Positions 53,401-58,699 of a stretch of 64,000 nucleotides of DNA are shown here, piece after piece. A program made the position numbers and the translations under genes. Under the pieces are notes generated by a model. That model ran no database searches, had not been told where the DNA came from, and was given only the letters and a program-made list of their open reading frames with translations. The first letter of the stretch is position 1. Each line of letters starts with the position of its first letter. The stretch spans positions 33,615,250-33,679,249 of the forward strand of contig OW028579.1 in assembly GCA_932294295.1 (NCBI GenBank). Reading direction: 5' to 3'. This DNA is from Alitta virens (Eukaryota; Annelida; Polychaeta; Phyllodocida; Nereididae).

Positions 53401-55134
53401 CTCTATTTGTAACTGATTTTCCTCATGGGGCAATAAATCCTTTGTCATTGTCATATGTTGGCCAGCGTGACTTTGTTGGTTGGTTGGTTGCTTAGCAGGT
53501 TAAATTGGTAGGTTCGAATAAAAAAAAGAATGCAGTGTCATCCTGCGATAAATACACTGTTCCACTCTTGATGCACATTATGATAGCCTCAATAGAGATG
53601 CAACTCAATTTTTAATGTAAAACGCCTTGGTAGAGGCACCAATACTGTTGGATCCAATCTGAATAATTATTGTGAGTTCGTCTTGTATGCTTCAATATAT
53701 ATGAGTCTTACATCATGATTGGAGCTAAATATATATCTAGCTGTATGGGTCCCAGCAGTTAATTATTAAATATAACTTGCTGTCAAATGGACACAAATCA
53801 ATGGATTTTATGGAAGAATAAGCTTACGATCGAAATATTCAAGTTCACTTGGATGTCATTGACCTGGCTTCATGAAAAACCTATAATCCTTGCCGAAATG
53901 GCATAAACCTGTTTATTTACCCAGGGGTAGTCGACACTTCTTTGGAGCAGAGGGGCTCGAGGTCTGGCTCAGCGGTAGCGTGCTGGGCTGCCAATCACTA
54001 AAGGCCCTTTCACACATAGCCGGATCAGACGCCGGAGCGTCCCGGAGGACAACTCCGGAATACTCCCGCATACTCCGGGGAAAGCCGTGTAGACATCGTG
54101 TTCATGTCTGAGATTGTCTGGCATTGACCGTCATTGTCCGGGGCGCTCCGGGACCACCTTGGGACTTCGGGGAAAAAATTAAACATGTTTAATTTTTCAT
54201 GCCAGAGTTCCCGGAGTAATTTAATCCGTGTAGATCCGTGTAGATCCGTATAGACTCCCAATATACTCCGCCGATCTCCGGGTATCTCCTTATTGACTCC
54301 GGCATATCTCCGGCGTCAACCGGGCATGACTATATCGCCGCCATTAACGCCGGAGAGTACAAGGAGCAACACGGTGTAAAGACCGGTAATATCCGCGAAG
54401 GCACCGTGAAAATCCGGTTCACTCCGCACTCTAAACGGGACAGTCGTGTTGCTCCTTGTTGAGACCGTATTGACATCGTGTACACATCGCCAAACATTTA
54501 TTTTTTGTTGACATTTAACAGCTCTTTGATCCTGGAACCCCCCGGAGGTAATAAAATGTTACTCCGGGACGTTCCGGCGTCTGATCCAGCTATGTGTGAA
54601 AGGGCCTTGAGTGCCGGCTTCAATTCCCAGTCGAGCCTAAGTTGGATGGCTGTTTCATCCTTCATCCCATTGCCATGGTTTCTACTGGTCCTAATTAGCC
54701 CATCAGATGCAGAAATACAGGACGTAAAGCATCTTTGGAGCAGTCATGGTACTCAGAAGTATTACTTTTGTGTCTATACTGAGGCAAGTGAAAGATTCCA
54801 CCCATGGGGTGAATGTGTAACATGGGTTGACTCCTCCTCTCTCTCACCTCATCCATCAACCCTCGATAGCAGCAAGAACTGGCCTTAGAGGGCTGCACTT
54901 CCCATATCTATCTATCTATCTAATGATCTTTTTCATCTTTCTGGTTTTCAGGGTGACTCAGGAGGCCCATTATCTTGCCTTAGGGAGGATGGCACATACC
55001 ATATCGCCGGTGTGACAAGCTGGATCCCAACAGACTGCACGTCACCAAAGAAGGCTTCTGTTTACACCAGTGTCTATGCTCTGAGGGAGTGGATCTCTCA
55101 AAATACTGGTATAGTTATCAGCCCCATTAATTGA
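30186..55134 (+). CDS. Secreted multi-FN2, mucin-like, chymotrypsin-fold serine protease (16 exons, 795 aa)
   Basis: Sixteen plus-strand exons join to 2388 nt, a complete frame of 795 residues plus TGA: 30186-30279, 34572-34628, 37223-37363, 38056-38094, 38351-38503, 39816-39854, 40554-40700, 43122-43643, 44304-44462, 44673-44705, 45918-46079, 46803-46865, 47326-47503, 48462-48733, 49452-49597, 54952-55134. Domains: signal peptide (1-32); FN2 at about 54-97, 118-161, 180-223, 406-450 and 473-515; Thr/Pro-rich segment 231-395; protease 554-790. All junctions up to the protease are phase 1; inside it phases are 2, 1 and 0. The triad is His594, Asp644, Ser738, and cysteines for five protease disulphides, including the propeptide link (Cys540 to VCMP), are present. 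Factor XII and HGF activator also join FN2 to a protease, but with one FN2 plus EGF, FN1 and kringle domains, so this is a different architecture. Substrate unknown. Confidence 0.85.
30596..30810. mobile_element. MITE family F, TTAA-flanked (215 bp)
   Basis: TTAAAGTTGCACTGTCTGTC and GACAGACAGTGCACCTTTAA form inverted ends, continuing through AAATTTGCA. It lies in intron 1 of gene 2. TTAA-type ends recall piggyBac or Kolobok elements. A longer relative is at 38589-38996. Confidence 0.8.
30811..31997. other. Intron 1 of gene 2, no feature recognised
   Basis: AT-rich intronic DNA; one TGACGTCA at about 31274. Nothing else that can be supported. Confidence 0.4.
31998..32527. repeat. Minisatellite, about 24-bp unit with GTGGCAAACAATC
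   Basis: More than twenty degenerate copies of TGTGGCAAACAATCAATNTT arranged in variants with ATTTTATTG or GTTGTAATG spacers. Larger blocks (AATCTGGCAACCATCAATGTTGTAATATGACAAAC split over two units) repeat about every 150 bp, so there is higher-order structure. Repeat-driven frames on both strands are not genes. Confidence 0.93.
32528..33560. other. Intron 1 of gene 2, no feature recognised
   Basis: No exon, inverted repeat or tandem repeat was seen in this stretch. Confidence 0.35.
33640..33965 (-). mobile_element. SINE-like fragments (tRNA-like head and family B tail)
   Basis: On the minus strand GGACCGGAGTTCAATTTC resembles a box B and GGTACAATGGTTAACG a box A region. A separate family B fragment lies at about 33910-33965 (ATGGGTGGAATTTTTACTTG, AGACACCGAGTACAAG). 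Confidence 0.45.
34007..34190. mobile_element. Foldback MITE family D, well-preserved copy
   Basis: AGAGTTGGAAACCAATCTCA opens it and TGAGATTGG-like GAGATTGGTTTCCAACTCT closes it; second-order arms AAACTCCAGATGACGTCATG and CATGACCTCCTCCGAAGTTT lie inside. It carries a perfect TGACGTCA at 34058-34065. Confidence 0.88.
34259..34446 (-). mobile_element. SINE family A, near full length
   Basis: From the tail GGTGGTGGATTAGGGC to the head AGCTAGGCCTCC, with a clear box B (GGGTTCAATTCCC) and box A region (TAGCTCAGTGGTAGCG) on the minus strand. One of the best-preserved copies; it sits 125 bp before exon 2 of gene 2. Confidence 0.9.
34572..34628 (+). CDS. Gene 2 exon 2: short N-terminal exon
   Basis: A 57-nt exon between TATCGTTTCAG and GTAAGT, phase 1-1, encoding [19 protein letters not shown]. 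It carries a single cysteine and joins the signal-peptide exon to the first FN2 exon in frame. No domain was recognised; it resembles the linker exons found after the FN2 domains. Confidence 0.55.
35101..35280 (-). mobile_element. LINE 3' tail fragment
   Basis: Minus strand: GACACATGTATCTTTTTGATG, TTGCGGTAAATAAAATTT, then TATATATATC. Same order as the fragment at 21619. It includes an A-rich patch at 35157-35190. Confidence 0.5.
36430..36688. repeat. Minisatellite CTGTCTAGTCTAG (13-14 bp)
   Basis: About eighteen imperfect units of AGCTGTCTAGTCT, some shortened to CTGTCTAGT. It lies in intron 2 of gene 2. Confidence 0.93.
36863..36996. mobile_element. Foldback MITE, 134 bp, TA ends
   Basis: TACTGTAACGGAGGGTATTA and its inverse TAATAACCTCCATTACGGTA bound a hairpin whose arms also contain ATTATCGACAGGGC. 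Single copy in this window. Confidence 0.8.
37223..37363 (+). CDS. Gene 2 exon 3: FN2 domain 1
   Basis: A 47-codon phase 1-1 exon after TTTTCCAG and before GTAAGT. It contains the FN2 signature CHFPFTYSG, then Y-x-x-C-T, W-C-S-L and W-x-x-C, with all four domain cysteines. FN2 modules bind collagen, gelatin or choline lipids in known proteins; the ligand here cannot be inferred. A possible N-glycan site (NGT) lies before the WCS motif. Confidence 0.9.
38056..38094 (+). CDS. Gene 2 exon 4: 13-codon linker exon 1
   Basis: A 39-nt exon, acceptor GCATGACAG, donor GTAAAC, phase 1-1, encoding [13 protein letters not shown]. Two cysteines flank the segment, a pattern repeated in the other linker exons. 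Its frame, position between FN2-1 and FN2-2 and phase support it. Confidence 0.7.
38110..38239. mobile_element. Foldback MITE family E copy
   Basis: TACATGGCCAATTGTGCCAA to GGCACATTTGGCCATGTA, immediately downstream of linker exon 1 of gene 2 (16 bp after its donor). Confidence 0.88.
38351..38503 (+). CDS. Gene 2 exon 5: FN2 domain 2
   Basis: A 51-codon phase 1-1 exon (acceptor TTTCAAACAG, donor GTATGT). FN2 core: [33 protein letters not shown]. It opens with ERTSDGN, similar to the start of FN2-3 (ARKSDGN), suggesting the two are a duplicated pair. Four cysteines intact. Confidence 0.92.
   Translation, partial: KGHPMGMLVAPSVQFPLFIMVASIKGARGQIMIGHGALPPRSMQAHGGTV
38589..38996. mobile_element. 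MITE family F, long copy (about 408 bp)
   Basis: TTAAAGGCGCACTGTCGGTC and GACAGACAGTGCAACTTTAA are inverted ends. It starts 85 bp after the FN2-2 exon. A TGACGTCA lies near 38778. Confidence 0.8.
39355..39575 (+). mobile_element. LINE 3' end with (AAT)n tail
   Basis: Plus strand: last codons [18 protein letters not shown] followed by a stop, then a short 3' UTR ending AATGCACTATAACTATC and an AATAATAATAAT tail. This is the usual look of an L2/CR1-type LINE terminus, heavily 5'-truncated, in intron 5 of gene 2. Confidence 0.55.
39816..39854 (+). CDS. Gene 2 exon 6: 13-codon linker exon 2
   Basis: A 39-nt exon after a strong pyrimidine tract (CTTTTTTTTAG) and before GTAAAT, phase 1-1, encoding [13 protein letters not shown]. 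Same length and same cysteine placement as linker exon 1, which supports both. Confidence 0.75.
40347..40501. mobile_element. Foldback MITE family E copy
   Basis: TACATGGCTAAATGTGC to GCGCATTTGGCCATGTA, ending about 50 bp before the FN2-3 acceptor. The interior repeats AACGCATGG twice. Confidence 0.87.
40554..40700 (+). CDS. Gene 2 exon 7: FN2 domain 3
   Basis: A 49-codon phase 1-1 exon (acceptor TTTTGACAG, donor GTGAGT). FN2 core: [33 protein letters not shown], with four cysteines. It is the last FN2 before the mucin-like segment. Confidence 0.92.
   Translation, partial: LVNRMGTSISASFLLNIKATGMTRAQLINMTDLGALLPCFMHNNGETA
41520..42920 (-). pseudogene. Non-LTR retrotransposon (LINE) 3' part, copy 2
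   Basis: A 282-codon minus-strand frame (42910-42062) opens within a reverse transcriptase: [71 protein letters not shown] frameshift at about 42070 breaks it; the next frame continues with a Cys-rich block ([18 protein letters not shown]) and ends [11 protein letters not shown] near 41840. The 3' UTR ends AATAAAATC plus TATATATA at 41520. Typical of the region after the catalytic core in CR1/Jockey-type LINEs; truncated 5'. It sits antisense in the 2.4-kb intron before the mucin-like exon. Confidence 0.88.
43122..43643 (+). CDS. Gene 2 exon 8: Thr/Ser/Pro-rich mucin-like segment
   Basis: A 174-codon phase 1-1 exon (acceptor CCTATTCCAG, donor GTGAGG). It begins [11 protein letters not shown] and ends PTPISCR, so like the small linkers it is bounded by two cysteines; between them lies a Thr-dominated stretch with repeated TTT, TTTTT and PTS blocks and many Pro, the composition of O-glycosylated stalks. 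It probably holds the FN2 modules and the protease apart and may vary in length between individuals. The opposite strand is also open because of the repetitive codons but is not a gene. Confidence 0.85.
44304..44462 (+). CDS. Gene 2 exon 9: FN2 domain 4
   Basis: A 53-codon phase 1-1 exon (acceptor TTTTAATTGTAG, donor GTAACA). FN2 core: [32 protein letters not shown]. The segment before WCS is two residues longer than in FN2-2 and FN2-3. Four cysteines intact. Confidence 0.92.
44673..44705 (+). CDS. Gene 2 exon 10: 11-codon linker exon
   Basis: A 33-nt exon between TTGCATTTTAG and GTAAG, phase 1-1, encoding [11 protein letters not shown]. The cysteine-bounded layout matches the other linkers, though two codons shorter. 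Such a small exon is easily missed by gene finders. Confidence 0.72.
45174..45345 (-). mobile_element. SINE family A copy with damaged head
   Basis: Body GGCTTTATGTCCTGTATTTC to ACAGCCATCCAAC is clear; the box B region is deleted between CCAACTTAG and GGACCCAGTGG. Confidence 0.85.
45670..45760 (-). repeat. (AGATA)n tract with LINE-like end
   Basis: AAGATAAGATAAGATAAC followed by TTTATTTAATAATCAATGCC. A similar tract at 55816-55858 also leads into AACTTTA, so both may be minus-strand LINE 3' tails. Confidence 0.5.
45918..46079 (+). CDS. Gene 2 exon 11: FN2 domain 5
   Basis: A 54-codon phase 1-1 exon (acceptor ATCTTACAG, donor GTAGGT). FN2 core: [33 protein letters not shown]. Tyr replaces the Trp expected just before the last Gly-x-Cys, and Asp replaces the Gly after FTYK. 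Four cysteines intact. This is the FN2 nearest the protease. Confidence 0.92.
46268..46320. repeat. (TCAATCAG)n octanucleotide repeat
   Basis: Six to seven units of GTCAATCA just after the FN2-5 exon. Confidence 0.9.
46361..46513. mobile_element. Foldback MITE family D copy
   Basis: ACAGCCAAAATCATA and CTATGAAATTGGCTGT bound it; inside, GACTCCCATTGGCTAAGG faces CCACCAATGGGAGTCC. TGACGTCA at 46467-46474. Confidence 0.85.
46803..46865 (+). CDS. Gene 2 exon 12: Thr-rich linker before the protease
   Basis: A 63-nt exon after TTATAATGGCAG, donor GTGAGA, phase 1-1. It encodes [14 protein letters not shown] followed by TAVITNG: one cysteine then a Thr/Pro-rich stretch. The alternative donor three bases upstream (GTGGTG) is weaker and would drop one Gly without changing phase. 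Confidence 0.8.
47326..47503 (+). CDS. Gene 2 exon 13: protease activation region and catalytic His
   Basis: A 178-nt exon, acceptor GTACTTTTTTCAG (phase 1), donor GTAAGT (phase 2). It encodes SECGVRYF, whose cysteine should pair with Cys of VCMP in the next exon, then [19 protein letters not shown] and WVLTAGHCV with catalytic His594. The residue before IVGG is Ala, with Pro before it, not the Arg or Lys seen in most protease zymogens. Confidence 0.93.
48246..48389. mobile_element. Foldback MITE family E copy
   Basis: TACATGGCCAATTGTGCCAC to GGCACATTTGGCCATGTA, ending 72 bp before the protease exon that carries Asp644. Confidence 0.9.
48462..48733 (+). CDS. Gene 2 exon 14: protease middle, catalytic Asp
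   Basis: A 272-nt exon, acceptor TTATTTCTAG (phase 2), donor GTAGGC (phase 1). It contains the conserved catalytic block [13 protein letters not shown] (Asp644), LPVCMPQ for the propeptide disulphide and [12 protein letters not shown]. The frame joins both neighbours without indels. An N-glycan site (NFS) lies after STPF. Confidence 0.93.
48925..49092. mobile_element. Foldback MITE family D, diverged copy
   Basis: CAGAACTCAACTTTTCC pairs with GAGTCTTTGAGTTTTGC; core GTGAATACAGGACTCCCAT and GCCAATGGGACTCCTGG. Two 75-bp direct repeats (CATCACTT, TACCATTTGCGTGTA) follow at 49275-49410. Confidence 0.72.
49452..49597 (+). CDS. Gene 2 exon 15: protease, S1-pocket wall
   Basis: A 146-nt exon, acceptor GTATTCCAG (phase 1), donor GTGAGT (phase 0). 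It holds [13 protein letters not shown] and [17 protein letters not shown]. The Gly of GAC occupies chymotrypsin position 189 at the bottom of the S1 pocket, where trypsin-like enzymes carry Asp. Cysteines for the 168-182 and 191-220 bonds are present. Confidence 0.92.
49790..50085. mobile_element. Foldback MITE family D interrupted by another MITE
   Basis: The left part (GGGACTCACAGACTTGG, TTCAGATGACGTCATTT) and the remainder (AGCTGAGGGACTGCC, GAATTCACATG) of a family D copy are separated by the element at 49880-49994. The TGACGTCA is at 49817-49824. Confidence 0.75.
49880..49994. mobile_element. 115-bp MITE with TA duplication nested in family D
   Basis: CCCAGATAGCATTCCAAATC and its inverse GATTTGGAATGCTGTCTGGG bound it, with TA on both sides (49878-49879, 49995-49996). 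Removing it restores CTCCTA followed by TAGCTGAGGG. The element's CCAAATCGGCCCA motif also occurs alone at about 46641. Confidence 0.88.
50090..51640. other. Last intron of gene 2, left part, no feature recognised
   Basis: AT-rich; poly-T runs near 50883 and 51261. No exon with suitable phase was found. Confidence 0.4.
51655..53265. repeat. 1.6-kb CTAC/CAAC tetranucleotide satellite with ~690-bp higher-order copy
   Basis: Almost entirely CTAC and CAAC with CTGC, CTCC, CAAC-ATGC and CAGC variants. Markers recur in order one block apart: CCGACC at 51788 and 52464 (676 bp), CAACCAGCC at 51841 and 52517 (676), CTGCTTACC at about 51985 and 52681 (696), CAACATGCC at 52057 and 52749 (692). Because the 4-bp unit avoids stops in three frames it gives long Tyr-Leu-Pro-Thr frames that are not genes. 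Confidence 0.95.
53270..53937. other. Last intron of gene 2, middle part
   Basis: No recognisable repeat or exon, apart from a GGTTGGTTGG run at about 53478. Confidence 0.4.
53938..54730 (+). mobile_element. SINE family A copy split by a TIR element
   Basis: The SINE head (GGTCTGGCTCAGCGGTAGCG, box A-like) lies at 53953-54000; the rest resumes at 54609 (CGGCTTCAATTCCCAGTCG, box B) and runs to ACAGGACGTAAAGC at about 54730. The insertion falls between boxes A and B. Confidence 0.87.
54001..54608. mobile_element. TIR element family 3, 608 bp, nested in a SINE
   Basis: AAGGCCCTTTCACACATAGC at the left and GCTATGTGTGAAAGGGCCTT at the right are perfect inverses, and the inverted repeats continue through CGGATCAGACGCCGGA and CCCGGAG for about 45 bp. 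The interior is built from CTCCGGNNT-type short motifs (ACTCCGGAATACTCC, CTCCGGCATATCTCCGGC). No transposase. The TIR core CACATAGCCGRRT is shared with the 8.1-kb element. Confidence 0.88.
54750..54922 (+). mobile_element. SINE family B, 5'-truncated copy
   Basis: Body from ACTGAGGCAAGTGAAAG to GGCTGCACTTCCCATATC and a TCTATCTATC tail. Lies 30 bp before the last exon of gene 2. Confidence 0.83.
54952..55134 (+). CDS. Gene 2 exon 16: protease C-terminus, catalytic Ser and stop
   Basis: Acceptor CTGGTTTTCAG, phase 0, opening directly with GDSGGPLSC (Ser738). The substrate-binding strand reads [11 protein letters not shown] and the end is [14 protein letters not shown] then [11 protein letters not shown] and TGA at 55132-55134. 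The residue at chymotrypsin position 216 is Ile and at 226 Ser, both normally Gly in trypsin. A GTATAG after the Gln-Asn-Thr codons could act as a donor for a further exon, but reading through to TGA gives a normal protease length. A 5.35-kb intron precedes this exon. Confidence 0.92.
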   Translation, partial: GDSGGPLSCLREDGTYHIAGVTSWIPTDCTSPKKASVYTSVYALREWISQNTGIVISPIN

Positions 55135-55262
55135 CATTCAATCAATATTCACTATGGTCCACTATATTATTGTCTACTACTAGTTGTGTTGTTTTTGCTG
55201 TTTTGAAGCTTGTAATGAATTTGGTTATCGTCAGATTTCATGTGAGAACAGTATAAAACGAA

Positions 55263-55464
55263 TTGCAGTCAAATTAATAGAGTTGGAAACAAATCGTTGG
55301 GACTTGGAAGTTGAACTCCACATGACATCATGCGAGTCTAGGACTCTCATTGGTTAGAACAATCCCCCAGCCAATGAGAATCCTACATTCGGATGACGTC
55401 ATCAGCAGTTTAGCTTCCAAATCCATGAGATTGGTTTCCAGCTCTATGAATTTGGCTGTAAAGA
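55263..55464. mobile_element. Foldback MITE family D copy
   Basis: TAGAGTTGGAAACAAATCG and AGATTGGTTTCCAGCTCTA bound it; TGACGTCA lies at 55394-55401. It begins 128 bp after the gene 2 stop codon, so it may be part of the 3' UTR. Confidence 0.88.
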
Positions 55465-55550
55465 TTAAAAGTCTTTATCTTCGAAAATACATTATAAAAT
55501 AGCACTTAAGAACTTAAGCGTATATTTTCGCCTAAGTAAGCAAAGCATTT

Positions 55551-55570
55551 GGGGGGGGGGGGGGGGGGGG
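55551..55570. repeat. Poly-G run (20 G)
   Basis: Twenty consecutive G on the plus strand, capable of G-quadruplex formation; length is likely to be unreliable in sequencing. Confidence 0.95.
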
Positions 55571-55815
55571 CTCACATATTGAGGAGCCTCATAATTGCAA
55601 CTTATGGTATTAGCTGAAATGCTCTTAATATCGATGTGATATGTGTAAACAGTGATCTTACTTGTGAGGTTCCGCTGTGGTTATCATATTGAATAGTGAA
55701 GATTTTAAAATACACTTCAAATACCTTATTTTAACAATGCTTCTATGTAATTTCAGATTTTAAAGATTGTTTTAAGTTCTAAATTTACTCTTTTAATTGT
55801 ATTCATATTTATTGT

Positions 55816-55858
55816 AAGATAAGATAAGATAAGATAAGATAAGATAAGATAAGATAAA
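55816..55858. repeat. (AAGAT)n pentanucleotide
   Basis: Eight units of AAGAT, leading into AAAACTTTAG. The surrounding 55870-57700 holds AT-rich DNA with no recognised gene; GTGTTC and GAACAC motifs recur between 56590 and 56860, suggesting an old inverted repeat. Confidence 0.85.
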
Positions 55859-57715
55859 ACTTTAGTTATAGTCAGAGGTGTGAGACAAAACAATAAAACA
55901 GCAGCTGTAAAGCTTTTAGCTGACTGGTAAAAATAATGGTATTATTATGTTTTATCAATTTGTGAGCACTATTGAGTATTGTTTGTAATATTGGGGTGCT
56001 ATAAACAATAACCATAACCATGGAATATTTTAATTGATGAGGTATCGACCGATTAAAGAATTTATAGGGGTTGAAGTACCATATATAGCTGGCTGCATTA
56101 ATCAGCAGAATTCCCCTTCTTAAATCACCTTGTAGTCTGACAAATATTTGCCCAGCATATTGATTTCAGAAAAATGTAATGACATAGCTAATGACTAGAG
56201 CAGAACTTGTGAATTTTTCATGATTAATTTGCATATAGCTTAATTTGGCCACTATGATCAATGAATTGTGTTATTTTTATTCGTTTCACCATTTTTATTT
56301 ATTATTTGCTCACAGTCGCTATTTATTTTTTATTTGTGCGTTTCTTTTTGCATAGACATAATAAAAAACAGTATTTATTTTATATTACAGGACTTTGATA
56401 GTGGGACCACTCCATCATCTATCATCATCTATCATCATCTATCATCTGTATGCCAAGTAATGATTTTAACCTGCAAGTTTTTCATCTTAACTCATCGATA
56501 ATTTCTCATCCACGTAGCAACTAAGCATAACTTCACAACAATGTCCCGACATAGATGATGTTCTGATCGGAGGACAAATTAAAACACATGCATAATGTAA
56601 CACTTCCACATTATAGAACACTTCACAAGTGTTCACAATAGCTATTGTAACACCTATGTTCCATGGTGTGTAGCAGATACATACCATGTGTTCTCAAAGT
56701 GTTAAACCTGATAATGTGTTCTGAAACAAGTCCTAAAGAACTTAATGTACATAAAATATATTCAATGTATTGAAATATCTATTTAAAATGCCGACGTCGT
56801 GTTCAGAATGTTGAACACTCCAGAGTGTTCAGATCAGAACAGCTGTTGTTAAAGTGTTCTCTCCATCGTTCATCTGTGCCTATAAAGACTTTATATTCTG
56901 CAATTTGTTGCTAATGACATAAAATGGCCTATTGTGATATTGTTCAATTGAATACGATTTCATGTGAATTTAATGTTAATACTGCATGAATGCGTAATCA
57001 ATGCATATATGTGATATGATTCATATATTCTCTTCTTGAACGAAGCATTATTTTTTAATTACCAAAATTATATTTTTGATGAATATAATTACCATGAATG
57101 CACAATATAATACGTTTCTGTTGTCGTGGAGTGATTTAAATAGCTGCCAAATATAGGCAAGTGATTATATCAGCCTTTTTTGACAATAAAGATATTCTGA
57201 TTTGTGGTATTGGCTGAAAATGGTATGTAAATATTACGCCTTTTTGTAATTATAATTCGAAATATTAAAGATATTGACTAAACTAATTTGTGTTATTGGT
57301 TGTGACATTCTAAGAATTTCGATATATGATAAATATATAAAATGTGTCATTCAAATAATAAGTATTCAGTAATAAAAAAAAATTAAATTTTAGATATGTT
57401 TTGTTATAAATGCGTAAGTTTTCAACATATTCCTGTATGACTTATCACATGACAAAAAAGACAGGCTTGCAAGCAATTACTGACCGATCTTGCCGCAGGC
57501 CGTGTTGCCGCCAGATGGAGCTTATTTATGTCAGCTTCAGAATCCCTCTGGTGGACTTTCCTGTAGTTCTGCTGCGTAGTGATTTAATTCACGAGAGCTG
57601 CTACAAATTCTCTTGAAATTGATTATGAAATAGTTTTATTCAGTTTGCACAGAAAAACCAAGGAAATTGTGACGAAACCTAGCTACCTCCAGCAGACATT
57701 TTGGTTAACTTGCTT

Positions 57716-58003
57716 AGCTGGGTGGTCTAGAGGTAAAGACGCTTGCCTGCTTCTCTGAAGGACCAGGGTTCAGTTCCAGGCCCGGGCACCTTTCATGAGC
57801 ATCATCCCAGCTGGATGTCGTTCGGATGAGACGTTAAATTGGTGGTCCCTTGTACTTGCCAAGGCAAGTAAAAAAAATCCCACCCATGGGGTAAATGTGT
57901 ATCATGGGTGGACTCCTCCTCTCTCTCACCTCATCAATCAACCCTCAATAGCGACAAGAACTTGCCTTTGAGAGCTGCACTTCCCATATCTATCTATCTA
58001 TCT
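57716..58003 (+). mobile_element. SINE family B, full-length copy
   Basis: tRNA-like head with box A TGGTCTAGAGGTAAAG and box B GGGTTCAGTTCCAG, about 35 bp apart, followed by the body (CACCTTTCATGAGCATC, GACGTTAAATTGGTGGTCCC) and a TATCTATCTATC tail. This copy defines the family; truncated relatives are at 18.6 and 54.8 kb. Confidence 0.9.
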
Positions 58004-58506
58004 TACGTAAACTATTAGCATCTTTTGAATGTACTCGTGGGTGTTCACAATTTTCAATCACAGTAACAAGTCACGAAGTTTGTTGTGATCCATGAATTAT
58101 CTGAGAAACAAACAAATTGCCGCCAGTCAACAGACTGTAAGCTCCTCGTTTGACGTCATTTGGAAGAAAGCACCCGAAGCACCAAAAATTAGGTCTAAAA
58201 ATAGAACGGGGTGATCTAAAAATAGCTCCCGGATAGTGTTTACTGACACTGGATCATAAAATGGATCCTGTAGCCTTTGTGATAAGAATGAATCATCCAA
58301 GCTGAAAGATTTCGTTTTAATAGTCTTAATAAAAACTCATTGAAGCATTAAAGTTATTATCTTGAATATGAGCAATGAGTTTTATCAATATTCAAGCTGA
58401 AATGATGAATCAAAATTGGTCCAAGAATTATATTGAACAGTCAGTTAATATGTCAATCTTTGCAGACAGAAATAAATCATTCACTTTTCTTCTTTACTTC
58501 TTATGA

Positions 58507-58695
58507 TTAATTTTCTTTTTTAAAATGCTCGGCATAGCATATCCACCATGCTAGATCATCTTTCATGTCCACTGAAATGCGTGTGCGGTGAGATGGCCTA
58601 ATCAGGCGATTGATGTTGTCTAATATGCGTCGTAGGTGAGGGTGGCCCCCCACAATGACCTGGCTGGCCCAGAACAGCTTGCCCGCCAAACTTCA
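58507..58695 (-). pseudogene. Retroelement fragment (DIRS-like or related reverse transcriptase/RNase H tail)
   Basis: The minus strand encodes AGKLFWASQVIVGGHPHLRR, then LDNINRLIRPSHRTRIS and DDLAWWICYAEHF. The G-K-L-x-W-A...G-G-x-x-x-L-R-R pattern followed by D-L-x-W-W is what tyrosine-recombinase (DIRS/Ngaro) retroelements show after the reverse transcriptase. Only about 60 codons remain. Confidence 0.6.
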
Positions 58696-58699
58696 ATTG

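Larger units (their letters stand above)
55464..55897 (+). terminator. Possible polyadenylation signals of gene 2
   Basis: ATTAAA at 55464-55469 and AATAAA at 55892-55897 are the first candidate signals seen after the stop codon. The first abuts a foldback repeat; neither has a clear GT-rich element that would single it out. Confidence 0.25.

Noticed and set aside
51543..53495. Long open frames (up to 650 codons) rich in Tyr-Leu-Pro-Thr
   Set aside because: They translate a CTAC/CAAC tetranucleotide satellite that lacks stops in three frames. It lies between two protease exons whose phases join correctly without it.
57716..57795. Candidate tRNA gene (good box A and box B)
   Set aside because: It is followed by a body and TATC tail shared with other truncated copies, so it is the head of a SINE.
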